Source: an uncultured Bacilli bacterium
GTDB taxonomy: Bacteria; Bacillota_I; Bacilli_A; RFN20; CAG-826
Assembly: GCA_934140155.1 (NCBI GenBank)
Contig: CAKPBC010000008.1
Location: 1 to 64,000 of the forward strand
Length of the DNA stretch: 64,000 bases
Reading direction: 5' to 3'
Shown: in pieces, positions 1-9,378 of the stretch
Position numbering within the stretch: the first letter of the stretch is position 1
How the letters are laid out: every line of letters starts with the position of its first letter
Notes under the pieces: model-generated
What the model saw: the letters and a program-made list of their open reading frames with translations, nothing else
What the model was told of the DNA's origin: nothing
The model's database searches: none
Position numbers and translations under genes: made by a program

Positions 1-5
1 TCCAT
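1..5 (-). CDS. 5' end of a truncated gene running off the left edge
   Basis: Only the start is inside the window. On the minus strand an ATG (5-3) is preceded by a good ribosome binding site, GGAGG at 18-14, eight bases upstream. The product cannot be told from two codons. The call rests only on the start signal, so it could be a chance match. Confidence 0.35.
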
Positions 6-147
6 TGTTTTTTCCTCCGACACTATTCTATATCTTGTTCGATTCTTTTCTATTACGGTCGATCTTTTTCGCTTACTGTAAAGCAAATAAAATTCAATTT
101 TCAAAGCAAAATATTGCATTTTAAGCATAAATTCTGCTGTTTTTGCA

Positions 148-177
148 ACAAAAAAGCCTGATAGCATTGTATCAGAC
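148..177 (-). terminator. Rho-independent terminator of tRNA-His
   Basis: An 8-bp stem GTCTGATA/TATCAGGC (one G-T pair) with a six-base loop is followed on the minus strand by a run of six T. It lies 15 bases after the encoded CCA end of the tRNA. Confidence 0.8.
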
Positions 178-191
178 CTATTCTACTATTA

Positions 192-268
192 TGGGGCGGA
201 CAATCAGAATCGAACTGACGAATGTCTGGTTCACAGCCAGATGTGTTAACCACTTCACCATGTCCGCC
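192..268 (-). tRNA. tRNA-His (GTG anticodon)
   Basis: The minus strand folds into a complete cloverleaf. The anticodon loop CTGTGAA sits in the stem TCTGG/CCAGA, giving anticodon GTG. The T-arm GTTCGAT-type loop is present as AGTTCGATTCT. The acceptor stem GCGGACA/TGTCCGC leaves an extra 5' G opposite C73, the hallmark of tRNA-His, and the CCA end is encoded. The gene stands alone, with its own promoter and terminator. Confidence 0.96.
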
Positions 269-279
269 ATGCATAGATT

Positions 280-308
280 ATTCTACACGTAATATTAGCA
301 AAAGTAAA
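280..308 (-). promoter_or_regulatory. Promoter of tRNA-His
   Basis: The minus strand reads TTTACT (308-303), a 17-bp spacer, then TAGAAT (285-280). This is close to the sigma-A consensus and the expected start lies just upstream of the tRNA 5' end. Confidence 0.6.
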
Positions 309-319
309 GCATTTTTTGC

Positions 320-1120
320 TTAGTCAAGAAACATTTTACGCATTTTATTAATTTTTGCATCAGTTAAACCGATTTTACTATATAAAAAATTATGCATACT
401 ACCATATTCTTTATCAATTAAGTCATAAATATTTTCTAAATATTCTCTTTTAATGCCAAATAATGCTTTTACAACTTGATCAATTAAAGGATAATCATAG
501 TCTTTTTTAATATCCGCAATCATCTTATTAACATCATTTTTTGTATATTCATTAGTTAATAAATAATCTTGAATGATTGTTTCTTTATCAACACCTAAGC
601 ATTCTAATACTAAGAAAGTTGCAAATCCTGCACGATCTTTACCAGCCGTACAATGCCATAAACTTGCACCATTTTCGTTTTCAATTAATAAATCAATAAA
701 TTTGGCATATTGATTTAAAGCATAATCACTATTAATAATGCTTTCATAAATATCTTCCATATATTTTTCAGCACGTTTAACATCATTAGCCATATCTAAG
801 ACAATCATTTTTACAGTATCATTATCCGATTTCTTATCACGGGTAATCCCTTTAGTAATTTCTTTCATAATTGGATTAAAAACATATTTAACGCCTGGCA
901 TTTTTGGATCTGGTTTTTCTTCTTTTTCCGCACTAGAACGGAAATCCACTACTAAAGAAAGATTATATTCATTTACTAATGTATCTTTATCTTTTACACT
1001 CGCAAAGAAAAGCTGACCACTTCTAATAAGCTTGTGTGGTTTAATTCTATGTCCATCCTTAGTAATCATTCCGCCTAAATCACGGGTATTAATAAGGTTA
1101 TCTAATTCAATTCTTGCCAT
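320..1120 (-). CDS. Tyrosine-protein phosphatase family protein (Y_phosphatase3 type)
   Basis: A 266-residue cytoplasmic protein with the phosphatase loop HCTAGKDRAG (C-x5-R, around residue 158) in which Cys is the nucleophile and Arg binds phosphate. The N-terminal NTRDLGG and VVDFRSSAEKE segments are typical of the bacterial lipid/protein phosphatase family related to PtpB and MptpB. The start ATG follows AGGAG at a normal distance. It is the last gene of a group with a phospholipase C-like protein and an MFS carrier. A second phosphatase of the same motif lies at 49824-51233. The substrate, phosphotyrosine or phosphoinositide, cannot be told. Confidence 0.85.
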   Translation of the reverse strand: MARIELDNLINTRDLGGMITKDGHRIKPHKLIRSGQLFFASVKDKDTLVNEYNLSLVVDFRSSAEKEEKPDPKMPGVKYVFNPIMKEITKGITRDKKSDNDTVKMIVLDMANDVKRAEKYMEDIYESIINSDYALNQYAKFIDLLIENENGASLWHCTAGKDRAGFATFLVLECLGVDKETIIQDYLLTNEYTKNDVNKMIADIKKDYDYPLIDQVVKALFGIKREYLENIYDLIDKEYGSMHNFLYSKIGLTDAKINKMRKMFLD

Positions 1121-1136
1121 TTTTTCTCCTACTTAA

Positions 1137-2069
1137 TTAAATTTTTAATTTAAAATATTTCTTTTCACTACCTACTTTAAATCCATCATGATTAATTTCA
1201 TAAGTGAATTTAAATAGATTATCTTTTACATCTTCATTTTTATTAAATTTATCTATTATATAACAAACTTTTGAAGCATCTACTTTAGCATTTTCATATA
1301 AATCAAAGAATGATTCAAAACGCATATTTCCATTTGTGGCGTTAAGCCATTTGTTATGTTTTTCATTAAAAATATCATATTTAACTAATTTTTTAACACT
1401 TAATGGATCGCTCATAGCGTTTAAAGGAGTATTATGAGCAAAAGCTATAAATAATATTTTTTTAATCTTTAATGGTGAAGCAAGAAAAGAATAAACAAAG
1501 TGCATATCTTTAACACCATTATAATAACTTAACTCATCAATGTATTTATTATTAAATAAATCAAGCGCTAAATATTTAAACATCTTAGATACAATCTTTA
1601 ATTCTTTATCATTACAGTTAAGCATAGCTTTTTTACTTAATTTTAAATTATGTTTTTTCATTTCTAAAGCATCTAAATATGATTCAAATGTTGCATGCTT
1701 TAATCCATATTTTTTAGCTTCTTTAGAATCATTTGAAAATCCTGAAGAATAAAATATATATGGATGGGCATTACGATCCAAACAATAATGGAACATAAAT
1801 CCTTTAATAAATGCTAATAAAATTTCTTTATGTTTTTGATGACGTTTAACATATTCAAACATGTAGTTATAAATAACACTTGGATCAATATGATGTAAAA
1901 AACTTCCAAATGCTTGTACTTCTTTTTTGTTTTGTCTTTTAGAAAAAGAGAATCCATAAAAGAAGAATGGATCAGGTCCTTGTCCCGCTAAAGAGATAAG
2001 GTCATGATATTTATCATCTTTACTTATTAAATCATTTACAAATATATAATGCGTTGCAATTGCAGGCAT
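1137..2069 (-). CDS. Zinc-dependent phospholipase C-like protein
   Basis: A 310-residue protein resembling the Zn_dep_PLPC family. It has an early His (THY), a GPDPFFF segment, FLHHIDP and the metal-binding pattern HYCLDRNAHPY around residues 92-102. There is no signal peptide, so it is probably cytoplasmic. The start is set by the ribosome binding site: AGGAG at 2083-2079 is nine bases from ATG 2069 but touches the upstream ATG at 2078, so the shorter form is preferred. It begins one base after the MFS gene stop. The family is known for membrane-lipid hydrolysis, but the role here is not known. Confidence 0.75.
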   Translation of the reverse strand: MPAIATHYIFVNDLISKDDKYHDLISLAGQGPDPFFFYGFSFSKRQNKKEVQAFGSFLHHIDPSVIYNYMFEYVKRHQKHKEILLAFIKGFMFHYCLDRNAHPYIFYSSGFSNDSKEAKKYGLKHATFESYLDALEMKKHNLKLSKKAMLNCNDKELKIVSKMFKYLALDLFNNKYIDELSYYNGVKDMHFVYSFLASPLKIKKILFIAFAHNTPLNAMSDPLSVKKLVKYDIFNEKHNKWLNATNGNMRFESFFDLYENAKVDASKVCYIIDKFNKNEDVKDNLFKFTYEINHDGFKVGSEKKYFKLKI

Positions 2070-2070
2070 A

Positions 2071-3426
2071 TTAGTCATCTCCTATATCAAAATTTTCAAA
2101 TCCACTTTTCTTATCATCAAGTGGCTTATGAGTATTCTTAATAAATATAAATACAATTAATGCTAAAATCATAAATCCAGTTGCGTAAGCAAATAAGCTT
2201 TCATATCCTAAAGCATCCATTAAGAAACCAACACAAATTGGGGTAATAGATTGAGCTAGCATTGATGATGTGTAATATAAACCAGTATATTTACCAACAC
2301 TATTTTTATCAGACATTTCTACAACCATTGGGTAAGAAGAAATATTAATAAATGCCCAGCCAACACCTGAAATAACAAATAGTAAAATATAAACAATTAA
2401 ATTAGTTTTTAAACTTGTTTGTGAACAAATAAAACATCCGCCTAAGCTAATAATCATTAGTCCTAAACCTAAAATGATAGACCATTTTCTTCCAATTTTA
2501 GAAACTAACTTTCCTGCTGGAATAAATGTAATAAGTGACGCTACTGTAAGAGCTACTGTGGCAATAGATACCGAGCCCTTATTCATTACTTCAATACCAT
2601 ACGTTGACCAGAATGTTTCAACAGCGTTAAAAGCCATATACCATAAGAATATTGAAGCAATTAATAATACAAGATTAGTTTTATCTTGTTTTGTTAGTTT
2701 ATGGTCTATCTTACTAGCGGCTTCTGTTTCCGCTAATTGTTCACCTAACTCCATATCAGATTTCATTTCTTCTACTACTTTATTTTCTTTAATCTTAACA
2801 ATTAGAATTATTAAAGATACAAGCATCAAAACTGATGTAAAAGCAAATGGAATAATGAATAAGTAAGGATTAGGAATTTCTGTCTCAATAGTTGGCATTT
2901 TAAATAAGGAAATCATTTGAATTGCACCAGCAAATATTGCACCAATATAGCCAACAAAGTTAATAATTCCGTTCGCTGTTGCTCTAAGTGGTTTAGGTGT
3001 GACATCAGGCATCAAAGACACAGCAGGGTTTCTAAACATTTGCATAAATATAAGTACTAATCCCATTGTCACAATAACACCAACTAAAGAATTCTTAGCA
3101 AAGAAGAATGGAATAAATGGGAATAAAATCATCGAAGCAACTGTTCCAATAACAATAAAAGGCATTCTTCGACCATATTTTGAATGGGTCTTATCTGATA
3201 AGTTACCAAATAGTGGTAATAAGAATAAAGCAAGAACATTATCCATCGCCATAATTATTCCGATAAGATAGTTATAATCTTTATCGCCATAAGTGCTTTT
3301 AAGTAAACGTGCTAAAAACAAAGGGCAATAATAATTATACATTTGCCATAACATTAAAATTGTAAAGAATGTTAAGCCAATTATAAATGTTCTTTTATAA
3401 TTTAGTTTTAGTTTTTTCTCTTCCAT
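2071..3426 (-). CDS. MFS transporter of the sugar/cation symporter (GPH/SLC45-like) type
   Basis: A 451-residue integral membrane protein with about twelve hydrophobic helices and a charged central loop (around residues 210-245, rich in E and K). After helix 2 it has the motif LSDKTHSKYGRRMPF, a form of MFS motif A common in GPH and SLC45 sugar carriers. AGAGG precedes the ATG. It is the first gene of the three-gene group with the phospholipase C-like protein and the phosphatase. A glycoside or similar solute is likely, but the substrate cannot be read from the sequence. Confidence 0.85.
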   Translation of the reverse strand: MEEKKLKLNYKRTFIIGLTFFTILMLWQMYNYYCPLFLARLLKSTYGDKDYNYLIGIIMAMDNVLALFLLPLFGNLSDKTHSKYGRRMPFIVIGTVASMILFPFIPFFFAKNSLVGVIVTMGLVLIFMQMFRNPAVSLMPDVTPKPLRATANGIINFVGYIGAIFAGAIQMISLFKMPTIETEIPNPYLFIIPFAFTSVLMLVSLIILIVKIKENKVVEEMKSDMELGEQLAETEAASKIDHKLTKQDKTNLVLLIASIFLWYMAFNAVETFWSTYGIEVMNKGSVSIATVALTVASLITFIPAGKLVSKIGRKWSIILGLGLMIISLGGCFICSQTSLKTNLIVYILLFVISGVGWAFINISSYPMVVEMSDKNSVGKYTGLYYTSSMLAQSITPICVGFLMDALGYESLFAYATGFMILALIVFIFIKNTHKPLDDKKSGFENFDIGDD

Positions 3427-3550
3427 ATAATTATACCTCTTAATGAGTTTATCACAAATGTTGTAACTTAACCATCATATAAATGTAAAAATGAAAAAAT
3501 TTATTTTACAAATTTATCTTTGTTAATAAAAATAAAGTACATAATTATTC

Positions 3551-6223
3551 TTATTCAAATACTGATATTTTTTTCTTCCTTTTAAGCATCTTTTCATTAA
3601 TAGTTATGAATGATTTTTTCTTACATTTTATTAACTTTTTTCGACCTTCTTCGTTTCTTGTATAAAATATTTCAAATTTGCCTATTCGTCCTAATAAATT
3701 ATTTTTAAACGCCTCTACCATTTCTTTTTTTTGACCTAATATTGCTGGACAAGCAAAAGAATTTTGATAATCTAGATAATTATATTTTTCAAAAATTAAA
3801 ATATATCGCGGATTATCAATAGGTGAAAAGAATTCATTAATAGCTTGATTAAAGATATTTTGTTCTAAATTATTGGCATTTTTTAAATGTATTCCAATAA
3901 AAATATCATTCCCAGTTGTTTTCACACTTGCCCTATAACTAATCAAATCTGCTTCTTGTAAAGTTTTAAGTAATGCTTTAGAAATATGAACCATATTCTT
4001 TTTAGGAGAAGAATGAGAAATTAAATAATGAATTGATTTTATAAATAAGAAACCAAATATTACAAATAAAATTATCAATAATAAAAGCACAAATAACACT
4101 CTATAAAAAGCGCCATCATAATTTTCTGAAGAAATAAGAATACGTGTAAATATATTTATAATGCCAGCGCTTATTGTTGATTCAAGTGCAATATATAAAG
4201 CTATACCAACGTAACTTAAATAATTAAATGGTTTAATTATTTGAGTAGTTGGAACCTCGATTTCATCAATCAATTTAAAATTCTTAGCTAATGATTTTTC
4301 CCAATTACTTTTAAAATAATCTCTTTTTTTAGATAATTCTAACATTTTTTCATTGATTTTTTTGATTCCATCTTTATTAAAAGGTGGTTTTATTATTGTT
4401 AATCGATCAATTCCACTTTCTATCTCACCAGTTTCATAATTTGGTCCGACGAAGCAATCGAATCTTCTTACTAGTGTGTCATAATCTAATGATGTTATTT
4501 CATTGTAATCCAATTGGCTTTTTATATATGTTGATTTTATTATGTTATTTTCAAATATGTACTCTGGTTCTATTGTCACTAGATGCCAAATATTAGCAAC
4601 TTTGTTAGGATTACTATTATCTTTTCTTATTGCTCTACCGCGCATTTGATTAGAAAGCATAAAGCTTCCTACAAAACTAGCAAGAATTAATGTATTAATA
4701 CAAGGAGAATCCCAGCCTTCACCTAACAAAGATTTTGTTCCAATTATAATATTGATTATTCCTTCCTTAAATAATTTCGAAGCAATATCCACTTTTTCTT
4801 TATTCTTGATTTTAGAAAAATTAAACTCCGAATAACTGCTATCTTTAATTTGATGAATTTTTGTTTCATAATCATTTAAATATTCTTTGCAATATGTTGG
4901 CAAAATAACTAAATTACCAGATAAAACGCCCATTTTATAATTTGGATTGGCTTTAGCAAGTGATTCAAAAATTGTAACAACACTAATATTCATTGGCTTA
5001 TTATTTGTAAAAACTATATTTAGATTTTCTTTTTTTATATAATCTGTGAGAATTAATAATCTTAAATTATCTCCAAGATTATCGCTCTCATGCTTAGTTA
5101 TTTCAACTATACTATTAAGTTTGCCTAATGAACATATTAAGCTGCGTTTAGAACTCTCTTTTAATGAAAAATTTATTAATCCTTTTTCTAATACTGCATA
5201 TTTTTTTAAAATCTTAAGTATTGTGGATTTTTCTTCTTCATCCAAAATATCAGCATTTAATAAATATTGATACGCTATTTCATAATAAGATATATTCGGT
5301 TCTGGAAGCGAATGATTTATCGTTAATTTATTAATCATTTTCTTATTTAATTCATAGTTTAAGGATTTTAAAATAATCAAATTTGCAATAATTGGTTTAA
5401 CATTTTCATATAAAGTATCATCTTCAGTTTCATAAAGCATATTAATATAATTATTCACTTTACCGTATATTTTTAAATTTCGTAGTTCATTTATAGCTTT
5501 CAAAACGTTCTCTTTGTATTCTTTAAATATCGCAGTTTCTTCCTTTGTTGGGTAATTAAAATATATAAAATCTTGGTGTGGACATAATGTTTGTTCTTTT
5601 ACAAGTTCCGGAACAAATATTTCTTCATCAATTGGTCCGCATACTTTTTCATACCTATCCCATTCTGCTTTTTTAGCATCATATGGTGGTGTTGCAGTTA
5701 AGGCAATTATTTTAATGTCATTGCCTAATTTTTCAATAAATTTTTCAAGTGATTTTTGCCATTCGTTTTGTAAATGATGTGCTTCATCTAAACAAATTGT
5801 TTTAACATTGTGTCTTTTTATTAGTTCGAAAATATCAAGATTACTATAATCTATTACTTCACCATCTTCTTCTACACTAATTTTGTTCATAATTGAATGA
5901 AGAGCTTGGTAAGTTATAGAATTAATCAAAGTGATTTCATGCAAATCATATGAAAAATAATCATCTATATTTTCATTAGAAGGCAAAAAACACTCTCTAA
6001 AACGATCGCCCCATTGATATTTAATGGTGGTGGTTGGTGATAGAATTATTGTCGGTGCATTCAATTTACGAATTAATTCTAATCCTAAAATGGTCTTACC
6101 ACTTCCAGGAGCGGCAACTATATGTATTTTACCATTTAAAAGATATTTATCCGCATTGTTTAATACTCTAGCTTGGTAATCTCTAAATTTTCCTTTAAAT
6201 TTAACATTTTCAAAATTTTTCAT
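3551..6223 (-). CDS. DEAD/DEAH-box SF2 helicase with C-terminal membrane helices
   Basis: An 890-residue protein. Walker A is APGSGKT (around 38-44), motif II is CLDEAHH, motif III is ALTATPP, and motif VI is QMRGRAIRKD, so both RecA-like lobes look active. The N-terminus KGKFRDYQARVL fits a Q-motif-like start as in type III/restriction-type helicases. Unusually, two strongly hydrophobic stretches follow around residues 665-735 (YVGIALYIALEST... and VLFVLLLLIILFVIFGFLF), then a 150-residue soluble tail ending in a very basic segment. It is a single gene with no methylase or nuclease partner beside it. A nucleic-acid translocase held at the membrane, perhaps in defence, is inference. Confidence 0.85.
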   Translation of the reverse strand: MKNFENVKFKGKFRDYQARVLNNADKYLLNGKIHIVAAPGSGKTILGLELIRKLNAPTIILSPTTTIKYQWGDRFRECFLPSNENIDDYFSYDLHEITLINSITYQALHSIMNKISVEEDGEVIDYSNLDIFELIKRHNVKTICLDEAHHLQNEWQKSLEKFIEKLGNDIKIIALTATPPYDAKKAEWDRYEKVCGPIDEEIFVPELVKEQTLCPHQDFIYFNYPTKEETAIFKEYKENVLKAINELRNLKIYGKVNNYINMLYETEDDTLYENVKPIIANLIILKSLNYELNKKMINKLTINHSLPEPNISYYEIAYQYLLNADILDEEEKSTILKILKKYAVLEKGLINFSLKESSKRSLICSLGKLNSIVEITKHESDNLGDNLRLLILTDYIKKENLNIVFTNNKPMNISVVTIFESLAKANPNYKMGVLSGNLVILPTYCKEYLNDYETKIHQIKDSSYSEFNFSKIKNKEKVDIASKLFKEGIINIIIGTKSLLGEGWDSPCINTLILASFVGSFMLSNQMRGRAIRKDNSNPNKVANIWHLVTIEPEYIFENNIIKSTYIKSQLDYNEITSLDYDTLVRRFDCFVGPNYETGEIESGIDRLTIIKPPFNKDGIKKINEKMLELSKKRDYFKSNWEKSLAKNFKLIDEIEVPTTQIIKPFNYLSYVGIALYIALESTISAGIINIFTRILISSENYDGAFYRVLFVLLLLIILFVIFGFLFIKSIHYLISHSSPKKNMVHISKALLKTLQEADLISYRASVKTTGNDIFIGIHLKNANNLEQNIFNQAINEFFSPIDNPRYILIFEKYNYLDYQNSFACPAILGQKKEMVEAFKNNLLGRIGKFEIFYTRNEEGRKKLIKCKKKSFITINEKMLKRKKKISVFE

Positions 6224-6249
6224 ACCAATATTATATCATTTTCTCAAAA

Positions 6250-6280
6250 CAAAAAAAATCCCTGATTTTTCATCAGAGAT
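6250..6280 (-). terminator. Terminator of the flotillin gene
   Basis: The stem ATCTCTGAT/ATCAGGGAT with a short A-rich loop is followed by eight T on the minus strand, just after the flotillin stop. Confidence 0.8.
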
Positions 6281-6305
6281 TAATTATTTCTAGAAATTAG
6301 TAATA

Positions 6306-7841
6306 TTATTTGCTCTCTTTTGGTGTATCTTCTTTTTTCTTTTCAATTAGTTTTCCACCTAGATACCCAGCAATTAAAGATTTAATATCTAATCCTGTGG
6401 CTTTTTGAAGTCCATCAATTATTTGATTACCATTTTTAGATAATTCCTCTGTTAATTTAGCTGTATTTCCTTCACCATACATCGTAATAGAATCAATTTT
6501 ACTCATTGCAGAAGCCATTGGTTCAGAGTATGCTTTAATAATTTCTGGAAGTACATTAGAATCAAGAATTAATTGTAATGTCGCAGCTTCTCCATATTGC
6601 TTCATTGCATCAGCTTTTGCTTTAATTGCATCAGCTTCAGCTTTACCTTTTGCTTCAATACCTTTAGCTTCCGCAAGTGCAGCTTCTCTCAAAGCATTTG
6701 CCTTAGCAATTTGAGCGGCTGCTTCGGCTTCAGCTTGAATCTTTAAAGCTTCAGCGGCTTTAGTGCGAGCAACTTTTTCAGCTTCTGCCTTAATTTTTTC
6801 CATTTCTGCTTCTTGTTCTAATTCGTATTTTTTCGCTTCGGCAGCTTTTTGACGAGCATATAAATCTGCTTCAGAAGCTTGCTCTTTAGCGTACTTTTCT
6901 GCATCAGCTTGCTTATTAATAGTAGCTTGAAGTTTTCTTTCTTGAAGTTCAACTTCCTTTTGTCCTAATTCTACTTCACGTTCACGCTTAGCAATATCAG
7001 CATTGATTTGTGCAATGTTAATCTCTTGTTTGCGTTTTTGTTCCTCAATAGCATAAGCAGCATCAGCGGTAGCTTTAGCGGTATCTGTTTGTTGTTTTAA
7101 CGCTGATTCTTTAAGTGATAAAGATGTATTTTGTTCTATAATCTTTTGATTAGCTTCAACTCTTGATCTATTAGCAGCTTCTTCTGCATTAGATTTGGCA
7201 ATAGTAACATCTCTTTCTGCATTTGCTTTGGCAATTGCAGCATCTTTTGAAATTTGAGAAATGTTATCAATACCTAAGTTTTCAATCACATGATTATCAT
7301 CAGAGAATGATTGAATATTAAAGTTTACTACTTCAATTCCCATTTTAGCCATATCTGGAACAACATTATCTTTAACTGATAAGGCAACACCTTGTCGGTC
7401 TTGTACAAGTTTTTTAATATCAACTGTACCAATAATTTCACGCATATTACCTTGTAATACTTGTTGAACTTGTTTGATTAAGTCTGATTCAGTCATATTA
7501 AGAATTGATTCAGCCGCACGATCAAGAAGTTCTGGATCAGAAGAAATCTTTAAATTAGCAACACCATCAACACGAATATTAATAAAATTAGATGTTGGAA
7601 TTGCTTCATCAGTTTTAATATCCACTTGAAATACTCTTAATGAAAGTTTATCAATTCTTTGTAAAAAAGGAATTCTAAAGCCAGCTTTACCAATAAGAAT
7701 CTTTCTTTTCCCTAGTCCTGACACAATAATAGCGGTATCCGGTGCCGCTTTAACATAACTACACGCAAATAAAATCAACAATACCACTAGTACAATAACA
7801 CCAATGGTTAGACCAATTGTAACTGCATCTGATAAAAACAT
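6306..7841 (-). CDS. floA/yuaG-like: Flotillin-like SPFH-domain membrane protein
   Basis: A 511-residue protein. One membrane helix (about residues 5-30) is followed by an SPFH/band-7 domain to about residue 200, then a long Ala/Glu/Lys-rich coiled coil (AEA repeats, about 205-420) and a C-terminal tail. This is the architecture of YuaG/flotillin-1, which organises membrane microdomains. The start is ATG 7841, with GGAGG eight bases upstream; a longer reading frame from 7883 has no such site. The usual NfeD partner is not next to it. It is flanked by terminators, so it is probably a single transcription unit. Confidence 0.9.
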   Translation of the reverse strand: MFLSDAVTIGLTIGVIVLVVLLILFACSYVKAAPDTAIIVSGLGKRKILIGKAGFRIPFLQRIDKLSLRVFQVDIKTDEAIPTSNFINIRVDGVANLKISSDPELLDRAAESILNMTESDLIKQVQQVLQGNMREIIGTVDIKKLVQDRQGVALSVKDNVVPDMAKMGIEVVNFNIQSFSDDNHVIENLGIDNISQISKDAAIAKANAERDVTIAKSNAEEAANRSRVEANQKIIEQNTSLSLKESALKQQTDTAKATADAAYAIEEQKRKQEINIAQINADIAKREREVELGQKEVELQERKLQATINKQADAEKYAKEQASEADLYARQKAAEAKKYELEQEAEMEKIKAEAEKVARTKAAEALKIQAEAEAAAQIAKANALREAALAEAKGIEAKGKAEADAIKAKADAMKQYGEAATLQLILDSNVLPEIIKAYSEPMASAMSKIDSITMYGEGNTAKLTEELSKNGNQIIDGLQKATGLDIKSLIAGYLGGKLIEKKKEDTPKESK

Positions 7842-7979
7842 AATATTTACCTCCGTTTTATCTTGTATATTTGTAATATACAAATCAATTTAATTACACT
7901 TAAAATATATCATTAAATTATTAATTTTAAAATAAATTTTTCATTCATTATTTATTTGAGTAAATACAGTTTTATAAAA

Positions 7980-8012
7980 GAAAAAAATCCCTGACTATTA
8001 CATCAGAGATTT
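7980..8012 (-). terminator. Terminator of the perR-rbr-sor operon
   Basis: The stem AATCTCTGA/TCAGGGATT with an eight-base loop is followed by a T run on the minus strand. Its stem is nearly the same as that of the terminator at 6250-6280. Confidence 0.8.
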
Positions 8013-8026
8013 AAGATATAAATTAA

Positions 8027-8392
8027 TTATTTAATAGCCCAAAGGCCATGTAAATTGCAATAGCTAATTGCGTTAATAACTTCATCGCCATCAACAAGAG
8101 CAAACTCTACAACTGGTTCTTGACCTGGATGTAATTCACGACGTTGATTACCAAATTTGGTTTGTAAGATAATCCAACCAATATAATGATTATCAAGCAT
8201 TGGATGAATTACTTCACCAACACTAACACGTACAAGATTACCAATTCTTGTTACAACTGGAATATGCTTTTCTTTAGCGGCTTCTGTTGTATTAGGTTTA
8301 ATTTCGACAAATCCTTCAACATTAGTTAAATCGATTTCATCATTTGCAACCGCTAAAACTTTGCCACATTTTTTGCATTCAAAGAACTTCAT
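8027..8392 (-). CDS. dfx: Superoxide reductase (desulfoferrodoxin family, degenerate centre I)
   Basis: A 121-residue protein that reduces superoxide to peroxide in the cytoplasm. The catalytic iron site is complete: EKHIPV, HPMLDNHYIGW and YCNLHGLW supply the Lys, four His and Cys ligands. The N-terminal desulforedoxin domain keeps only C-x2-C (ECKKCG) and lacks the later CC pair, so centre I probably has no iron, as in class III enzymes such as that of Treponema. The start is ATG 8392, one base after the rubrerythrin stop, suggesting coupled translation. Peroxide produced here could be removed by the rubrerythrin encoded just upstream. Confidence 0.93.
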   Translation of the reverse strand: MKFFECKKCGKVLAVANDEIDLTNVEGFVEIKPNTTEAAKEKHIPVVTRIGNLVRVSVGEVIHPMLDNHYIGWIILQTKFGNQRRELHPGQEPVVEFALVDGDEVINAISYCNLHGLWAIK

Positions 8393-8393
8393 A

Positions 8394-8927
8394 TTAATAA
8401 TTTTCTTTTCTAACTTCAAAATATGATTGAGGATGTCCACATACTGGGCAAACAAGAGGTGCTTTCTTTCCAATAACTAAGTGGCCACAGTTACGGCATT
8501 CCCACATTGTTTCTTCAGATTTTTCAAATACTGCTTTCATCTCAACATTATTTAAAAGTTTTAAATATCTTTCTTCATGAGCTTTTTCAATTTTACCAAC
8601 TGCTCTAAATTTCATTGCAATTGCTTTAAATCCTTCTTCTTCCGCAACTTTAGCGAACTCTTCATACATATCGGTCCACTCATAGTTTTCTCCACTAGCA
8701 GCAGCCTTTAAGTTTTCAGCAGTATTTCCAATTCCGCCTAATTCTTTAAACCACATTTTGGCGTGTTCTTTTTCGTTATTAGCGGTTTCTTCAAAAATAG
8801 CAGCGATTTGTTCATAACCTTCTTTTCTTGCAACACTAGCAAAGTAAGTATATTTATTTCTTGCTTGTGATTCTCCTGCAAATGCTGCTTGTAAATTTTT
8901 TTCTGTCTTTGATCCTTTTAGTTCCAT
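8394..8927 (-). CDS. rbr: Rubrerythrin
   Basis: A 177-residue peroxide reductase. The four-helix ferritin-like domain carries the di-iron ligands in [23 protein letters not shown] and EKAHEERY. The C-terminal rubredoxin domain has ECRNCGH and CPVCGHP. The start is ATG 8927, with AAAGGA eight bases upstream; an in-frame ATG at 8954 lies within the perR stop region and lacks a binding site. It is the middle gene of the perR-rbr-sor operon for oxygen defence in an anaerobe. Confidence 0.96.
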   Translation of the reverse strand: MELKGSKTEKNLQAAFAGESQARNKYTYFASVARKEGYEQIAAIFEETANNEKEHAKMWFKELGGIGNTAENLKAAASGENYEWTDMYEEFAKVAEEEGFKAIAMKFRAVGKIEKAHEERYLKLLNNVEMKAVFEKSEETMWECRNCGHLVIGKKAPLVCPVCGHPQSYFEVRKENY

Positions 8928-8929
8928 AT

Positions 8930-9301
8930 TTAATTTCCTTTCTTTTGTTTGCAACTATCACAAATGTAGTGAATTGCTAAGTCATAATATAAGATATCAA
9001 CATCACTATGACTTTTAATATCATCTAAATAGTCAGGTAAGTCAATATCATCTACTAAGCCACACAAATCACATACTTTATGATGATGCGGAGTTAACGT
9101 ATGATCAAAGTGATCTGGTTGATCTACAATTTTAACTCTTAGAATTTTTCCTTCATCTACTAAAGAATTAAGATTATTGTAAATAGTGGCAAAAGTGATT
9201 CCTGGCATCATCTTTTGGGCAATATCATAAATTTCTTTTGCTGTCATATGAGCCATATTGTTTTGAACTATATCAAGAATTAATCGCCTTTGCTTCGTCA
9301 T
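8930..9301 (-). CDS. perR: Fur-family peroxide regulator (PerR)
   Basis: A 123-residue metal-dependent repressor. The winged helix is at about 1-75 ([10 protein letters not shown] recognition region), followed by the metal region [11 protein letters not shown] and a second Cys pair, CDSC, for structural zinc. It is slightly shorter than Bacillus PerR (145 aa). AGGAG precedes the start codon. It is the first gene of an operon with rubrerythrin and superoxide reductase, and a PerR-box-like palindrome lies between its promoter and its start, which points to autoregulation by peroxide. Confidence 0.92.
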   Translation of the reverse strand: MTKQRRLILDIVQNNMAHMTAKEIYDIAQKMMPGITFATIYNNLNSLVDEGKILRVKIVDQPDHFDHTLTPHHHKVCDLCGLVDDIDLPDYLDDIKSHSDVDILYYDLAIHYICDSCKQKKGN

Positions 9302-9314
9302 ATAATCTCCTTTT

Positions 9315-9329
9315 TTAGAATCATTCTAA
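9315..9329. promoter_or_regulatory. PerR-box-like operator
   Basis: A perfect 7-1-7 palindrome, TTAGAAT-C-ATTCTAA, matches the spacing and most bases of the known Per box TTATAATNATTATAA. It lies just downstream of the predicted start of transcription of perR-rbr-sor. Confidence 0.75.
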
Positions 9330-9341
9330 AATTCTATTTTT

Positions 9342-9369
9342 ATTATAACAAATTAAAAAATGTTTGCAA
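9342..9369 (-). promoter_or_regulatory. Promoter of the perR-rbr-sor operon
   Basis: On the minus strand, TTGCAA (9369-9364), a 16-bp spacer and TATAAT (9347-9342). The operator at 9315-9329 overlaps the first transcribed bases. Confidence 0.7.
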
Positions 9370-9378
9370 TACCCTTTT

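Noticed and set aside
1540..1752. Plus-strand open frame inside the phospholipase C-like gene
   Set aside because: No binding site, no recognisable protein, and fully covered by a well-supported minus-strand gene. Many similar antisense frames in the window were dropped for the same reason.
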